From contig NZ_JASMRZ010000008.1 of NCBI RefSeq assembly GCF_030462475.1, forward strand, positions 91,021-144,822: a stretch of 53,802 nucleotides of DNA. Reading direction: 5' to 3'. The notes beneath the pieces are model-generated. The model did no database searches. It was not told where the DNA came from and saw only the letters and a list, made by a program, of their open reading frames with translations. The DNA is from Variovorax sp. CAN15 (GTDB taxonomy: Bacteria > Pseudomonadota > Gammaproteobacteria > Burkholderiales > Burkholderiaceae_C). The translations under genes and the position numbers were made by a program. Below are positions 36,918-46,940 of the stretch, in pieces; position 1 is the first letter of the stretch; every line of letters begins with the position of its first letter.

Positions 36918-38680
36918 CAACTACGACTCCTCGCATCGCCGAAGAACTCCATTTCCAGACGCACGACGGCGAATCGCTCTTCTACCGCCGCTGGCCCGCC
37001 ACGGGGGCCGCGCGGCGCGGCGCCGTGCTGCTGTTCCACCGCGGCCACGAGCACGGCGCGCGCATGGCGCACCTGGTCGACGAGCTCGACCTGCCCGACT
37101 TCGACTTCTACGCCTGGGACGCCCGCGGCCACGGCCGTTCGCCCGGCCAGCGCGGCTACAGCCCCAGCTTCGGCACCTCGGTGCGCGACGTGCAGACCTT
37201 CGTGCAGCACATAGGCGCCGCGCACGGCGTGCCCGAGCACGACATCCACGTGGTCGCGCAGAGCGTGGGCGCGGTGCTGATCGCCACCTGGGCGCACGAC
37301 TACGCGCCCAAGGTGCGCGGCCTCACGCTGGCCTCGCCGGCTTTCAAGGTCAAGCTCTACGTGCCCTTCGCACGGCCCGGCCTCGCGCTGATGCACAAGC
37401 TGCGCGGGCTGTTCTTCGTCAACAGCTACGTGAAGGCGAAGTTCCTCACGCACGACCCGGAGCGCATCGCCAGCTACGAGAGCGACCCGCTCATCAGCCG
37501 CCCCATCGCGGTCAACATCCTGCTGGGCCTGTACGAGGCGGCCGACCGCGTGGTGGCCGACGCCAACGCGATCACGCTGCCGGTGCAGCTGCTCATCTCG
37601 GGCGCCGACTGGGTGGTGCACCACAAGCCGCAGCACCAGTTCTTCGAGCGGCTGGGCAGCGCGGTGAAGACCAAGACCGAGCTGCCGGGCTTCTTCCATG
37701 ACACGCTGGGCGAGAAAGACCGGGCCCCGGCCGTGGCGCAGATCCGCGAATTCATCCTGCAGCGCTTCGACGAGCCCGCCGTGCCGGTGGACCGCCGCGA
37801 AGCACACCTCAGCGGCGACACCGCCGACGAGTCGCGCGCGCTGGCCGAGCCGCTGTCGCCCCTGTCGCCGCGCGGCGCCTACTGGGCCATGACCCGCGCC
37901 GGGCTGAAGCTGGGCGGCAAGATGTCCGAGGGCATCAAGCTGGGCCACGCCACCGGCTTCGACTCGGGCAGCACGCTCGACTACGTCTACCGCAACCATC
38001 CGCAGGGCAGCTCGTTCATCGGCCGCTCGATCGACAAGACCTACCTGGAATCGATCGGCTGGCGCGGCATCCGCCAGCGCAAGATCCACGTCGAGGAACT
38101 GCTGCGCATCGCGATGGAGCGGCTGGCCGAGATGCACCGCGAAGTGCGCCTGGTGGACATCGCCGCCGGCCACGGCCGCTACGTGCTCGACGCGGTGCTG
38201 GCGAGCCCCGTCAAGGCCAGCTCGATCCTGCTGCGCGACTACAGCGACATCAACGTGCGCGACGGCCGCGCGCTCATCGCCGAGAAGGGCCTGGAAGACA
38301 TCGCCCAGTTCGTGCAGGCCGACGCCTTCGACCGCATGAGCCTCGCCAGCGTGACGCCGCGGCCGACGCTGGCCGTGGTGTCGGGCCTGTACGAGCTCTT
38401 CCCCGACAACGAGATGGTGCGCCGTTCGCTCGCGGGCGTGGGCGACGCGGTGGAAGACCGCGGCTACCTGGTCTACACCGGCCAGCCCTGGCATCCGCAG
38501 CTCGAGATGATCGCGCGCGCCCTCACCAGCCACCGTCAGGGCGAGGCCTGGGTGATGCGCCGCCGCACGCAGTACGAAATGGACCAGCTGGTGGAAGAAG
38601 CCGGCTTCCGCAAGATCGACCAGCGGGTCGACGAGTGGGGCATCTTCACGGTGTCGCTGGCGGTGCGCGTCACGCAATGA
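36914..38680 (+). CDS. Fusion of alpha/beta hydrolase and SAM-dependent methyltransferase
   Basis: 588 residues. The N-terminal 300 residues are a monoacylglycerol-lipase-like hydrolase: [21 protein letters not shown], the nucleophile serine in VAQSVGAVL, an aspartate in [10 protein letters not shown] and His in [11 protein letters not shown]. Residues 340-588 are a class I methyltransferase-like domain with the SAM glycine loop [13 protein letters not shown], then [14 protein letters not shown]. Likely roles: deacylating a lipid and methylating a lipid or head group, but no substrate is known. It is start-overlapped with both neighbours, so it belongs to the operon. Confidence 0.85.
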   Translation: MTTTTPRIAEELHFQTHDGESLFYRRWPATGAARRGAVLLFHRGHEHGARMAHLVDELDLPDFDFYAWDARGHGRSPGQRGYSPSFGTSVRDVQTFVQHIGAAHGVPEHDIHVVAQSVGAVLIATWAHDYAPKVRGLTLASPAFKVKLYVPFARPGLALMHKLRGLFFVNSYVKAKFLTHDPERIASYESDPLISRPIAVNILLGLYEAADRVVADANAITLPVQLLISGADWVVHHKPQHQFFERLGSAVKTKTELPGFFHDTLGEKDRAPAVAQIREFILQRFDEPAVPVDRREAHLSGDTADESRALAEPLSPLSPRGAYWAMTRAGLKLGGKMSEGIKLGHATGFDSGSTLDYVYRNHPQGSSFIGRSIDKTYLESIGWRGIRQRKIHVEELLRIAMERLAEMHREVRLVDIAAGHGRYVLDAVLASPVKASSILLRDYSDINVRDGRALIAEKGLEDIAQFVQADAFDRMSLASVTPRPTLAVVSGLYELFPDNEMVRRSLAGVGDAVEDRGYLVYTGQPWHPQLEMIARALTSHRQGEAWVMRRRTQYEMDQLVEEAGFRKIDQRVDEWGIFTVSLAVRVTQ

Positions 38681-40029
38681 CGACCTCCCCGCCGGCACGA
38701 CGGCCCTGGAAGCGCGCAGCCGCCTGGCTGGTGCTGCTGGGGCCGCTGTTCTACGCGACCTACGGCTTCGCCAACTGGTGGGCCGCCACGCGCGCCAACG
38801 TGCCATCGATGGCCTTCGACTGGGAGCGGCACGTGCCGTTCTGGCCGTGGACCATCTTCCCGTACTGGACGATCAACGCCTTCTACGCGCTGTCGCTCTT
38901 CCTCGCTCGCAGCCGGCACACGCTCGACCGGCATGCGCTGCGGCTGCTCACGGCCACCCTCGTCGCCTGCACCTGCTTCGTGCTCTGGCCGCTGCGCTTC
39001 AGCTTCGGGCAGCCGCCGGTCGAGGGGGCACCGGCCTTTTTGTTCAACGCGCTGCGCGGCTTCGACCAGCCCTTCAACCAGGCGCCCTCGCTGCACATCG
39101 CGCTGGCGGTGATCCTGTGGGACTGGTATCGCCAGTTCCTGAAGCCGCTGTGGGCGCGGCTGGTGCTGCACCTGTGGGCCTTCGCCATCTGCGCCTCGGT
39201 GCTCACGACCTGGCAGCACCACTTCATCGACATTCCGACCGGCGCGCTGCTCGGCATCTTCTGCGTGTGGCTGTGGCCGCTGGAGCGCGTGGTGGCCATG
39301 CCGCGCGCCTGGCGCGCCACCCGCGATCCGCAGCGCTGGAAACTGGCCGGTTTCTACGCGGTGGGCGCGGCGCTGTTCCTGGCGGCGGCGCTCTATGGCG
39401 GCGGCATCGCGCTGTGGCTCGCGTGGCCGGCCGCCTCGCTCGCGCTGGTGGCGCTGAACTACGTCGGCTTCGGCGCGCGCGGCTTCCAGATGAACGGCCA
39501 TGGCCGCATGGCCTGGGCTGCGCGCTGGATGCTGGCGCCCTACCGGCTGGCCGCAGCCGTCAATGCCTGGCTCTGGACGCGCAGCCTGCCGGCCTCGGTA
39601 GAGGTGGTGCCGGGCCTGCGGCTGGGCCGCCGGCCCACGCGCGCCGAGTGGCTGGCGGCCGGCCGGCCCCGGCTGGTGAGCCTGTGCGCGGAGCTGCAGC
39701 TGCCCGCCGGCGCGCCGCACGCGCACTGCGTGCCGCTGCTCGACCTGACGGTGCCGCCCACGGTGCGCCTGCAGCGCGCGGCGGCGGTCATCGAAGGCCA
39801 GCGCAGGAACGCGGACGGTGCCACAGTGTGGGTCTGCTGCGCGCTCGGCTTCTCGCGCAGCGCGGCGGCGGTGATCGCCTGGCTCGGCCGCTACGGCGCG
39901 GCCGGCGGCGTCGCCAAGGCCGAGGACACGGTGCGCCGGGCACGGCCGCAGATCGTGCTGCGGGGTGCGTGGCGGGTCTCGCTGGAGCCGTTCGAGCCCT
40001 TGCAGGAGGTGCCGCCCCATGACCGATGA
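38677..40029 (+). CDS. Fusion of PAP2 phosphatase and dual-specificity phosphatase
   Basis: 450 residues. The N-terminal 220 residues are membrane-embedded PAP2: NQAPSLHIALAV and TWQHHFIDIPTG supply the conserved histidines. Residues 330-445 look like a dual-specificity (PTP-type) phosphatase with VCCALGFSRSAAAV, the C-x5-R loop, at about residue 390. PTPMT1-type DSPs dephosphorylate phosphatidylglycerophosphate, and PAP2 acts on phosphatidate, so a lipid phosphate substrate is likely (inference). Start overlaps the stop of the preceding gene. Confidence 0.85.
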   Translation: MTTSPPARRPWKRAAAWLVLLGPLFYATYGFANWWAATRANVPSMAFDWERHVPFWPWTIFPYWTINAFYALSLFLARSRHTLDRHALRLLTATLVACTCFVLWPLRFSFGQPPVEGAPAFLFNALRGFDQPFNQAPSLHIALAVILWDWYRQFLKPLWARLVLHLWAFAICASVLTTWQHHFIDIPTGALLGIFCVWLWPLERVVAMPRAWRATRDPQRWKLAGFYAVGAALFLAAALYGGGIALWLAWPAASLALVALNYVGFGARGFQMNGHGRMAWAARWMLAPYRLAAAVNAWLWTRSLPASVEVVPGLRLGRRPTRAEWLAAGRPRLVSLCAELQLPAGAPHAHCVPLLDLTVPPTVRLQRAAAVIEGQRRNADGATVWVCCALGFSRSAAAVIAWLGRYGAAGGVAKAEDTVRRARPQIVLRGAWRVSLEPFEPLQEVPPHDR

Positions 40030-40465
40030 CAACGACAGAACCACCTGCGCCGCGCTCGCGGCGCTGCTGCGCGCGATGGCGCTGCCAGCCCTCTGGGGCT
40101 TCGCGCTCACCTGCATCTCGGCGCTGGTGCTCGCGCTGACGCTGCGCTCGCTCTCGACCACCGCCACCATGGGTTTCGGCGCGGTCGTCATCCTCGGCGC
40201 GCTGGAGCGCTACTTCGCGTTCCGGCTGCGCTTCGACCAGGCGCTGTTCGACGGCCTTGCGCGCAACACGGTGGCCTCGCTCGACGCGCTCGACCGCGCG
40301 CTCTCATCCCTCGGGCTGCGCGAGCCACCGCCTTTGCAGCATGCGCCCCGCCCGCTCGACGACCGCGTGCAGGGCACCCGCCAGCTCATGCAGCGCCACG
40401 CCATCGTGGTGGCATGCCAGAGCGCCATGTTCCTCCTTGCCTTGATGACACAGGACATCTCTTGA
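40019..40465 (+). CDS. Small membrane protein of the lipid operon
   Basis: 148 residues. Two membrane segments (LPALWGFALTCISALVLALTL and a final VVACQSAMFLLAL) and a helical middle with RFDQALFDGLARNTVASLDA. It overlaps the previous gene by 11 bp. No family recognised; it may be an accessory or scaffold subunit. Confidence 0.65.
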   Translation: MTDDNDRTTCAALAALLRAMALPALWGFALTCISALVLALTLRSLSTTATMGFGAVVILGALERYFAFRLRFDQALFDGLARNTVASLDALDRALSSLGLREPPPLQHAPRPLDDRVQGTRQLMQRHAIVVACQSAMFLLALMTQDIS

Positions 40466-41226
40466 ACCCGGAAGAAAACAACGAAGACAGGATCGAGGAC
40501 GACAAGCCCGAAAGCACCGTGCTGCGGCGCGGCCTCGCCATCGTGGCGGGCAAGCTCATCATCGGCGCGGCCGGGCTGCTGACCGGGGTGCGCGCCATCT
40601 GGTCGGGCACCACGCCCAAGGCCGAGCAGACGCTGTACTTCGCCAACCACACCAGCCACGGCGACTTCGTGCTGCTGTGGGCCACCCTGCCGCCCGATCT
40701 GCGCGCACTCACGCGGCCGGTGGCCGGGCAGGACTACTGGATGGCCTCGAAGCTGCGCCAGTTCATCGGCATCGACGTGTTCAACGCGCTGATGATCCGC
40801 CGCGACGGCTCTGGCCAGGGCGAGAACCCGGTGGAGCAGATGAAGCAGGCACTCGACGCCGGCGACTCGCTCATCATGTTCCCCGAGGGCACGCGCAACA
40901 CCGGCGACGAGATCCTGCTGCCGCTCAAGAGCGGCCTCTTCCACCTGGCGCGCGCCTGCCCCGGCGTGCGGCTGGTGCCCGTGTGGATCGAGAACCTGAA
41001 ACGCGTGCTGCCCAAGGGCACGCTGGTGCCGATCCCGCTGGCGTGCACGGTGCGCTACGGCGCGCCGATCTCGCTGGCCGAGGGCGAGGACAAGAACAGC
41101 TTCATCGCAAGGGCGCGAGCGGCCATGCTCGACCTGCGGCCCGAGTACGACCGCATCGAAGAGAACGGGAACGGAAGCGCAAACAGCGCCGGCAGCCAGA
41201 ACGGCAACGGAGGGACCGCCGCATGA
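40462..41226 (+). CDS. 1-acyl-glycerol-3-phosphate acyltransferase-like enzyme
   Basis: 254 residues from a TTG that overlaps the previous stop (TTGA). The acyltransferase motifs are NHTSHGD (HX4D) and FPEGTRN, and a membrane anchor precedes them (KLIIGAAGLLTGVRAIW). It would acylate a lysophospholipid (PlsC-type) or similar acceptor. The tail is Asn/Gly/Ser-rich. In the operon it comes directly before a CdsA-like gene, the next step in phospholipid synthesis. Confidence 0.85.
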   Translation: MNPEENNEDRIEDDKPESTVLRRGLAIVAGKLIIGAAGLLTGVRAIWSGTTPKAEQTLYFANHTSHGDFVLLWATLPPDLRALTRPVAGQDYWMASKLRQFIGIDVFNALMIRRDGSGQGENPVEQMKQALDAGDSLIMFPEGTRNTGDEILLPLKSGLFHLARACPGVRLVPVWIENLKRVLPKGTLVPIPLACTVRYGAPISLAEGEDKNSFIARARAAMLDLRPEYDRIEENGNGSANSAGSQNGNGGTAA

Positions 41227-42179
41227 TCGAGCTTTCTCCCTTCGCGTGGACCACGCTCAAGCTCTTCGGCGGCGTGGCCGGCGTTCTGGTGCTGGCCTCC
41301 GCCATCGGCGCGCTGCTGAAGTGGCAGGTGGCGCACGGCCAGCCGCACTCGGTGATCGACAACCTCAACTCGCGTGTCAACGCCTGGTGGGTGATGGTGG
41401 CGGTGATCGGCATCGCCTTCGCCTTCGGCAAGGGCGGCGTGATCATCCTGTTCTACCTGATCTCGTTCTATGCGCTGCGCGAGTTCATCAGTCTGGCCTA
41501 TACGCGCCGGGGCGACCATGCGCCGATCGCGCTGGCCTTCTACCTCGCGCTGCCGGGGCAGTACTTCCTGATCTGGATCGACTGGTACGGGCTCTACGCC
41601 ATCTACATCCCGGTCTACGCCTTCCTGCTGCTGCCGATCCTGGCGGCGGTGGGCGGCGACACGCGCCGCTTCCTGGAGCGCACCTCGAAGATCCAGTGGG
41701 GCCTGATGGTGTGCGTGTTCTGCATCAGCCACGTGCCCGCGCTGCTCACGCTGCAGATCCCGGGCTTCGAGGGCCGCAACCTGCTGCTGATCGCCTTCCT
41801 CGTGATCGTGGTGCAGGGCAGCGACGTGCTGCAGTACGTGTGGGGCAAGCTCTTCGGCAAGCGCAAGGTCGCGCCCGAGCTCTCGCCCTCCAAGACCTGG
41901 GAAGGCCTGATCGGCGGCGTGGCCAGCGCCACCGCGCTTGGCGCGGCGCTGTACTGGGCCACGCCCTTCAACCCGTGGCAGGCGGCGCTGATGTCGCTCA
42001 CCATCTGCCTCATGGGCTTCTTCGGCGGCCTGGTGATGTCGGCCATCAAGCGCGACCGGGGCGTGAAGGACTGGGGTTCGATGATCGAGGGCCATGGCGG
42101 CATGCTCGACCGACTCGACTCGGTGATCTTCGCCGCACCCATCTACTTCCACGCGCTGCGCTACTGGTGGGTGCCATGA
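41223..42179 (+). CDS. Phosphatidate cytidylyltransferase (CdsA-like)
   Basis: 318 residues, eight or more membrane segments. The family signature is present in two parts: SPSKTWEGLIGG and KRDRGVKDWGSMI followed by HGGMLDRLDS. It makes CDP-diacylglycerol from phosphatidate and CTP. The housekeeping cdsA is normally in the lpx/bam cluster, so this is probably a second copy devoted to the operon. Its start overlaps the preceding stop by four bases. Confidence 0.9.
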   Translation: MIELSPFAWTTLKLFGGVAGVLVLASAIGALLKWQVAHGQPHSVIDNLNSRVNAWWVMVAVIGIAFAFGKGGVIILFYLISFYALREFISLAYTRRGDHAPIALAFYLALPGQYFLIWIDWYGLYAIYIPVYAFLLLPILAAVGGDTRRFLERTSKIQWGLMVCVFCISHVPALLTLQIPGFEGRNLLLIAFLVIVVQGSDVLQYVWGKLFGKRKVAPELSPSKTWEGLIGGVASATALGAALYWATPFNPWQAALMSLTICLMGFFGGLVMSAIKRDRGVKDWGSMIEGHGGMLDRLDSVIFAAPIYFHALRYWWVP

Positions 42180-42775
42180 CGGGCAAGACGGCGGAAGAGC
42201 GCATCGCGCACGACACGCCCCTGGAGTGCGCCAACGCCGCCGCGTGGGCGCGCTGGCTCAAGCGCCACCACGCCAGCGCCGCCGGAATATGGCTGCGCAT
42301 CGCGAAGAAGGACAGCGGCATCGCCTCCGTCGATTACGCCGCGGCGCTGGAAGAGGCACTGTGCTGGGGCTGGATCGACGGCCAGCGCAGGAGCGACGAC
42401 GCGCAGTACTTCCAGCAGCGCTTCACGCCGCGCACCAGGCGCAGCATCTGGTCGCAGATCAACCGCGCCAAGGTGCTCAAGCTCATCGAGGAAGGCCGCA
42501 TGCAGCCGCCCGGCCATGCCGAGATCGAGCGCGCCAAGACCGACGGCCGCTGGGACGCGGCCTACGAAGGCGTCAGCGCCGCGACGGTGCCGCCCGACCT
42601 GCAGGCCGCGCTCGACGCCAACAGGAAGGCCGCGAAGTTCTTCGCCACGCTCGATTCGCGCAACCGCTTCGCGGTGCTGTTCCGCATGCAAAGCGCGAAG
42701 AAGCCCGAGACCCGGGCGCGCCGCATCGCGCAGTTCGTGGAGATGCTGGCCAAGGGCGAGAAGATTCACCCCTGA
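42176..42775 (+). CDS. YdeI/OmpD-associated family protein
   Basis: 199 residues. Recognised by WARWLKRHHASAAGIWLRIAK and CWGWIDGQRRSDD followed by FTPRTRRSIWSQIN; the family has no fixed molecular role (bacteriocin-protection annotation). The start overlaps the CdsA-like stop by four bases, which places it at the end of the lipid operon. Confidence 0.85.
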   Translation: MTGKTAEERIAHDTPLECANAAAWARWLKRHHASAAGIWLRIAKKDSGIASVDYAAALEEALCWGWIDGQRRSDDAQYFQQRFTPRTRRSIWSQINRAKVLKLIEEGRMQPPGHAEIERAKTDGRWDAAYEGVSAATVPPDLQAALDANRKAAKFFATLDSRNRFAVLFRMQSAKKPETRARRIAQFVEMLAKGEKIHP

Positions 42776-42787
42776 GCGACGCGAGCG

Positions 42788-43408
42788 CTACGCCCCCGCT
42801 TGCTGAAGCACGTACTCGCCGGGTTTGTAGGGCCCCATGGCTACGCCGGTGTTCCACAGCTTCAGCGCACCAGGCAACACGGTCCGGCTTCCGATCCTGG
42901 CGGCGCTGCGTTTTCGGATTTCACGGTTGAGGCGGGACGAGAAGGATGCGATCCTGCCGAAGTCCCAGACCTCGACCTCATCCGGGGCTCCTGCCGTGTC
43001 CGACCACGCTTGCGCACGCTTGAGCGAGTTGTGATTGGTGTGCGAGTTCTCCAGCCGCGCATCGCCTGCAAAGGCAGATTCCAGGTACAGCTGCACCAGC
43101 CCCCAGCCGTCAGCGTTGTGGCGGAAGGTGGCACCGCCGCAGGCCTTCGGATCCAGCGCCACACGGCGCGGCGCAAAGGCGGGGCCCGCGCCGTGCACGT
43201 ACAGCTGCAAGTAGACGGCACGCCACCTCCTGCCGTCGGGATAGCTGCGGTCGAACTGCGCGAGCACCTCGGCAGCCGAACGGAAGCACTTCAGGGGCTG
43301 CTCGAAGTCGGATGCGAGTTCGTACACGTCGCAGGCGTCTTCGGCAAATAGCCACGAGAGCAGGCTTTCGTGGTCTTCCGTCGTGGCGTAGAAATCGCAG
43401 TTAGGCAT
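42788..43408 (-). CDS. Hypothetical protein
   Basis: 206 residues starting MPNCDFYATTEDHESLLSW, soluble, alpha/beta, rich in aromatic residues. The N-terminus NCDFYAT and the acid-rich EDACDVYELASD are notable but I recognise no family. It is read convergently with the YdeI gene and lies 28 bp downstream of the RuvA gene on the minus strand, beyond the ruvA stop, so it may be a tail gene of that transcript. Confidence 0.65.
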   Translation of the reverse strand: MPNCDFYATTEDHESLLSWLFAEDACDVYELASDFEQPLKCFRSAAEVLAQFDRSYPDGRRWRAVYLQLYVHGAGPAFAPRRVALDPKACGGATFRHNADGWGLVQLYLESAFAGDARLENSHTNHNSLKRAQAWSDTAGAPDEVEVWDFGRIASFSSRLNREIRKRSAARIGSRTVLPGALKLWNTGVAMGPYKPGEYVLQQAGA

Positions 43409-43439
43409 GCTGCAGCTCCTCGCGCTGGTGATGACCTGC

Positions 43440-44012
43440 TCACTTCGCCAGCGACTTCAGCGCCAGCTTGATGCCCTCGCTCACCGTCGCGTCCTTCGGC
43501 AGCGCCTTCAGCGCGAGCGCGGCTTCCTTGTCGCTGTAGCCCAGCGCGACCAGCGCTTGCAGGATGTCGGCCTGCGCGTCGGAGGCGGCGTGCGCCGGCA
43601 GGCCGATGTCGGCGCCGAGCTTGCCCTTCAACTCCAGCAGCAAGCGCTCAGCGGTCTTCTTGCCGATGCCCGGGATCTTCACCAGCCGGCCCAGCTCCTG
43701 CGTGGTGATCGCCTGCGAGAGTTCGCCCACGCTCATGCCCGAGAGCAGGCCCAGCGCGGTGCGCGGGCCCACGCCGGTGATCTTGATGAGCTGGCGGAAG
43801 GCGGCGCGCTCTTCCGCTGTGCCGAAGCCGTAGAGAATCTGCGCGTCCTCGCGCACGACGAAGTGCGTGAGCAGCGACACCTTGGTGCCGACGTTCGGCA
43901 AGTTGTAGAACGTGCTCATCGGCACGTCGACCTCGTAGCCGACGCCGTTGCAGTCGACAACCACCTGCGGCGGGTTGCGTTCGGCAAGGATGCCGGTCAG
44001 TTTGCCTATCAT
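43440..44012 (-). CDS. ruvA: Holliday junction branch-migration protein RuvA
   Basis: 190 residues, full length. OB-fold N-terminal domain ([20 protein letters not shown]), helix-hairpin-helix pair ([18 protein letters not shown] and [19 protein letters not shown]) that bind DNA, and the C-terminal RuvB-contact domain ([17 protein letters not shown]). It is only 20 bp from the divergent phoH start, and distant from ruvB. Confidence 0.97.
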   Translation of the reverse strand: MIGKLTGILAERNPPQVVVDCNGVGYEVDVPMSTFYNLPNVGTKVSLLTHFVVREDAQILYGFGTAEERAAFRQLIKITGVGPRTALGLLSGMSVGELSQAITTQELGRLVKIPGIGKKTAERLLLELKGKLGADIGLPAHAASDAQADILQALVALGYSDKEAALALKALPKDATVSEGIKLALKSLAK

Positions 44013-44032
44013 GGGTGCCCTTTTTCCTTGAA

Positions 44033-44989
44033 ATGTCCGGCGTGATTCTGCGACACACCTTTACCCCACTGAACAATTCGCGCCTCAGCCACCTGTGCGG
44101 TCCGCTGGACGCCCACCTGCGCCGCATCGAGGAGGCGCTGGACGTGAAGATCGCGCACCGCCACGAGCAGTTCAAGGTCGAGGGCCACAAGGCCCCCGCG
44201 CAGCGCGCCATGGACGTGCTGCAGGCCCTCTACGAGATCGCCCAGCGGCCGATCGACGCGGCGGTGGTGCAGCTCACGCTGGCCGGCGACGGCGGCATGC
44301 TCGAGGGCGACGAGGACGCGGCGATGCTCGTCACCCGCCGCGGCGACCTGCGGCCGCGCACGCCCACGCAGGCCATCTACCTGGACAACATCGCCAGGCA
44401 CGACATCACCTTCGGCATCGGCCCGGCCGGCACCGGCAAGACCTACCTGGCGGTGGCCTGCGCGGTCGATGCGCTGGAGCGCGCGGCGGTGCAGCGCATC
44501 GTGCTGACGCGGCCGGCGGTGGAAGCGGGCGAGCGGCTGGGTTTTCTGCCGGGCGACCTGACGCAGAAGGTCGACCCCTACCTGCGGCCGCTGTACGACG
44601 CGCTCTACGACCTGATGGGCTACGAGAAGGTGCAGAAGGCCTTCGAGCGCAACGCGCTCGAAATCGCGCCGCTGGCCTTCATGCGCGGGCGCACGCTGAA
44701 CAACGCCTTCGTGATCCTCGACGAGGCGCAGAACACCACGCCCGAGCAGATGAAGATGTTCCTCACGCGCGTCGGCTTCGGCGCGCGCGCGGTGGTGACG
44801 GGCGACGTGAGCCAGATCGACCTGCCGAAGAGCCAGTTGAGCGGCCTGATCGACGCGGAGCGCGTGCTCAAGCGCGTGAACGGCATTGCCATGACGCATT
44901 TCACGAGCGCGGACGTGGTGCGCCACCCGCTGGTGGCGAAGATCGTCGATGCCTACGACGGCCAGCGCAAGCGCGCGGGGAGCCATTGA
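44033..44989 (+). CDS. phoH: PhoH-family ATPase
   Basis: 318 residues. Walker [14 protein letters not shown] (about residue 130) and Walker [12 protein letters not shown], an N-terminal KH-like part ([14 protein letters not shown]). PhoH proteins are RNA-associated ATPases, often next to ybeY. I start at [10 protein letters not shown], as homologues begin close to ILRHTFTP; a GTG 18 bp earlier is possible. It and ybeY are adjacent with one base between. Confidence 0.93.
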   Translation: MSGVILRHTFTPLNNSRLSHLCGPLDAHLRRIEEALDVKIAHRHEQFKVEGHKAPAQRAMDVLQALYEIAQRPIDAAVVQLTLAGDGGMLEGDEDAAMLVTRRGDLRPRTPTQAIYLDNIARHDITFGIGPAGTGKTYLAVACAVDALERAAVQRIVLTRPAVEAGERLGFLPGDLTQKVDPYLRPLYDALYDLMGYEKVQKAFERNALEIAPLAFMRGRTLNNAFVILDEAQNTTPEQMKMFLTRVGFGARAVVTGDVSQIDLPKSQLSGLIDAERVLKRVNGIAMTHFTSADVVRHPLVAKIVDAYDGQRKRAGSH

Positions 44990-44990
44990 G

Positions 44991-45458
44991 ATGGCGGCAT
45001 CGAAGCTCCCGGCGCTTTCGCTCTCGCTGCAGTTCGGCCGCTTCAAGGGCGTGGAGCGCCATCGCACGGCGCTGCCGCGCCACAGCGTGACGCGCTGGAT
45101 TCGCCACGCGCTGGACATCGACGGCGAGATCACGGTGCGGATCGTCGACGCCGACGAAGGCCAGCGCCTGAACCGCGAGTTCCGCGGCAAGGACTACGCG
45201 ACCAACGTGCTCACCTTCGACTACGCGCAGAGCCCGCTGGTGATGGCCGACCTGGTGCTGTGCGCGCCGGTGGTGGCGCGCGAGGCGAGGGAGAACCGCA
45301 AGACGCTGGCCGACCACTACGCCCACCTGCTGGTGCACGGCACGCTGCACGCGCAGGGCTGGGACCATGAGACCAGCGAGGCCGACGCCGACGAGATGGA
45401 GGCGTACGAGATCGAGATCCTCGCGGGGCTGGGCATCCGCAGCCCCTACGGCAAGTAG
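44991..45458 (+). CDS. ybeY: Endoribonuclease YbeY
   Basis: 155 residues. The zinc site [11 protein letters not shown] (H-x3-H-x5-H) is intact. YbeY takes part in 16S rRNA 3'-end maturation and ribosome quality control. It directly follows phoH, a conserved pair. GAG in the preceding stop region may serve as a ribosome binding site. Confidence 0.95.
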   Translation: MAASKLPALSLSLQFGRFKGVERHRTALPRHSVTRWIRHALDIDGEITVRIVDADEGQRLNREFRGKDYATNVLTFDYAQSPLVMADLVLCAPVVAREARENRKTLADHYAHLLVHGTLHAQGWDHETSEADADEMEAYEIEILAGLGIRSPYGK

Positions 45459-45470
45459 TAGGCCCGAGAT

Positions 45471-45914
45471 TTATGCCGTCATCTGCAGCGGGATCGTGAC
45501 CGGCCCGTCGTTCAGCAGATGCACCTGCATGTCGGCGCCGAATTCGCCGGTGGCCACCACGGGATGCGCGGCCCGGGCCTGCGCCACGAAGTATTCGTAG
45601 AGCCGGCGCCCTTCGTCGGGCGGCGCGGCCTGGGTGAAGCTGGGGCGGTTGCCCGCGCTCGCATCGGCCGCCAGCGTGAACTGGCTCACCACCAGCAAAC
45701 CGCCGCCGACGTCCTGCACGCTGCGGTTCATCTTGCCGGCGTCGTCGGCAAAGATGCGCAGCTTGAGGATCTTGGCGAGCATGCGGTCGGCGAGCGCGTC
45801 GACGTCGCCGCGCTCGGCGCACAGCAGCACGAGCAGGCCTGCATCGATGGCGCCGACGGTGCGCCCGGAAATGTCGACGCGGGCATGCGCCACGCGCTGG
45901 AGAACGGCTTTCAT
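45471..45914 (-). CDS. dtd: D-aminoacyl-tRNA deacylase
   Basis: 147 residues. The catalytic SQFTLAAD and [14 protein letters not shown] motifs and the dimer-forming core are present. It removes D-amino acids (and Gly from tRNA-Ala) to protect translation. Its start overlaps the CDF transporter stop by four bases (ATGA), so it is translationally coupled to it. Confidence 0.95.
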   Translation of the reverse strand: MKAVLQRVAHARVDISGRTVGAIDAGLLVLLCAERGDVDALADRMLAKILKLRIFADDAGKMNRSVQDVGGGLLVVSQFTLAADASAGNRPSFTQAAPPDEGRRLYEYFVAQARAAHPVVATGEFGADMQVHLLNDGPVTIPLQMTA

Positions 45915-46828
45915 AGGGGGTGATGTTCGCCGGCCTGGGTGGCGCGGGCTTCCATGGTCAAGGGCAACAGCTGGATGGTGACGCGCAGGCCGGGCACGGC
46001 GTCCATGAGCGCCTGCTCGAGTTCGTCGCGCATGCCGGCCGCGTGCTGCAGCGTCCAGTCGCCGGGCACGTGCATGTGCAGGTCGGCGAAGCGGCGCTGG
46101 CCGGCGCTGCGCGTGACCATGTCGTCGAAGCGCAGCCGCGTGCCCTCGGGCATGCGGGCGGCGAAGGCGTCGAGCGTGGCGCGCACGGTGGCAAGGGTTT
46201 CGGGATCGAGGGCCTCGTCCATCAGGCCCTGCGAGGAACGCCACACCAGCTTGACGCCCTCGCGCGCGATGTTCAGCGCGACGCCGATGGCCAGCACCGG
46301 GTCGAGCCAGAGCCAGCCGGTGAACATCACGCCGACGATGCCGACCAGCACGGCGGCGGAGGTCCAGACGTCGGCCATCAGGTGGCGGCCGTCGGCCTCC
46401 AGCGCGATCGAGCGATGGGCGCGCGCCGCGCGGAACAGCATGAAGGCCAGCCCGGCGTTGAAGACCGAGCTGAGCACGGACAGCCCCAGGCCCCAGCCCA
46501 GCTGCTCCAGCGGCTGGGGCGACAGCAGGCGCTGCACCGAGACCCAGAGGATGGCAATCGCCGCGCCGACAATGAGGATGCCCTCGAAGCCCGACGAGAA
46601 ATACTCGGCCTTGTGGTGGCCGTAGGGATGGTCGTCGTCGGCCGGCCGTTCGGCGACGGTCACCATGGTGAGAGCGAAAACCGCACTCGCGAGGTTCACG
46701 AAGGACTCCATGGCGTCCGAAATCAGGCCCATGGAATTCGTCATGTAGCCGGCCAGGCTCTTGAGCACGATCGTGATCAGGGCCACGGCGACCGACGCGC
46801 GCAGCAGCGTCTTGGGAGTAAACATCAT
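45911..46828 (-). CDS. CDF-family cation efflux transporter
   Basis: 305 residues from the double ATG (MMFTPKTLL); the longer frame starts with TTG and is unlikely. Six membrane segments ([19 protein letters not shown], and so on). Metal sites N-x-D in [11 protein letters not shown] and [13 protein letters not shown]. The short loop [17 protein letters not shown] is typical of FieF-like proteins. It pumps divalent metals (Zn, Fe, Mn or Cd) out. The C-terminal domain keeps [14 protein letters not shown]. Confidence 0.9.
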   Translation of the reverse strand: MMFTPKTLLRASVAVALITIVLKSLAGYMTNSMGLISDAMESFVNLASAVFALTMVTVAERPADDDHPYGHHKAEYFSSGFEGILIVGAAIAILWVSVQRLLSPQPLEQLGWGLGLSVLSSVFNAGLAFMLFRAARAHRSIALEADGRHLMADVWTSAAVLVGIVGVMFTGWLWLDPVLAIGVALNIAREGVKLVWRSSQGLMDEALDPETLATVRATLDAFAARMPEGTRLRFDDMVTRSAGQRRFADLHMHVPGDWTLQHAAGMRDELEQALMDAVPGLRVTIQLLPLTMEARATQAGEHHPL

Positions 46829-46940
46829 GCTAGGGCCGTCAGAAATGAGGGGGAAGCAAGGCAAAAAAGCGGTAAAAGACCGCAGAAACCGCCTGAATTA
46901 TCGGCCTCGTGTCTATATGTAACTCCTTCGCATTAATAAT

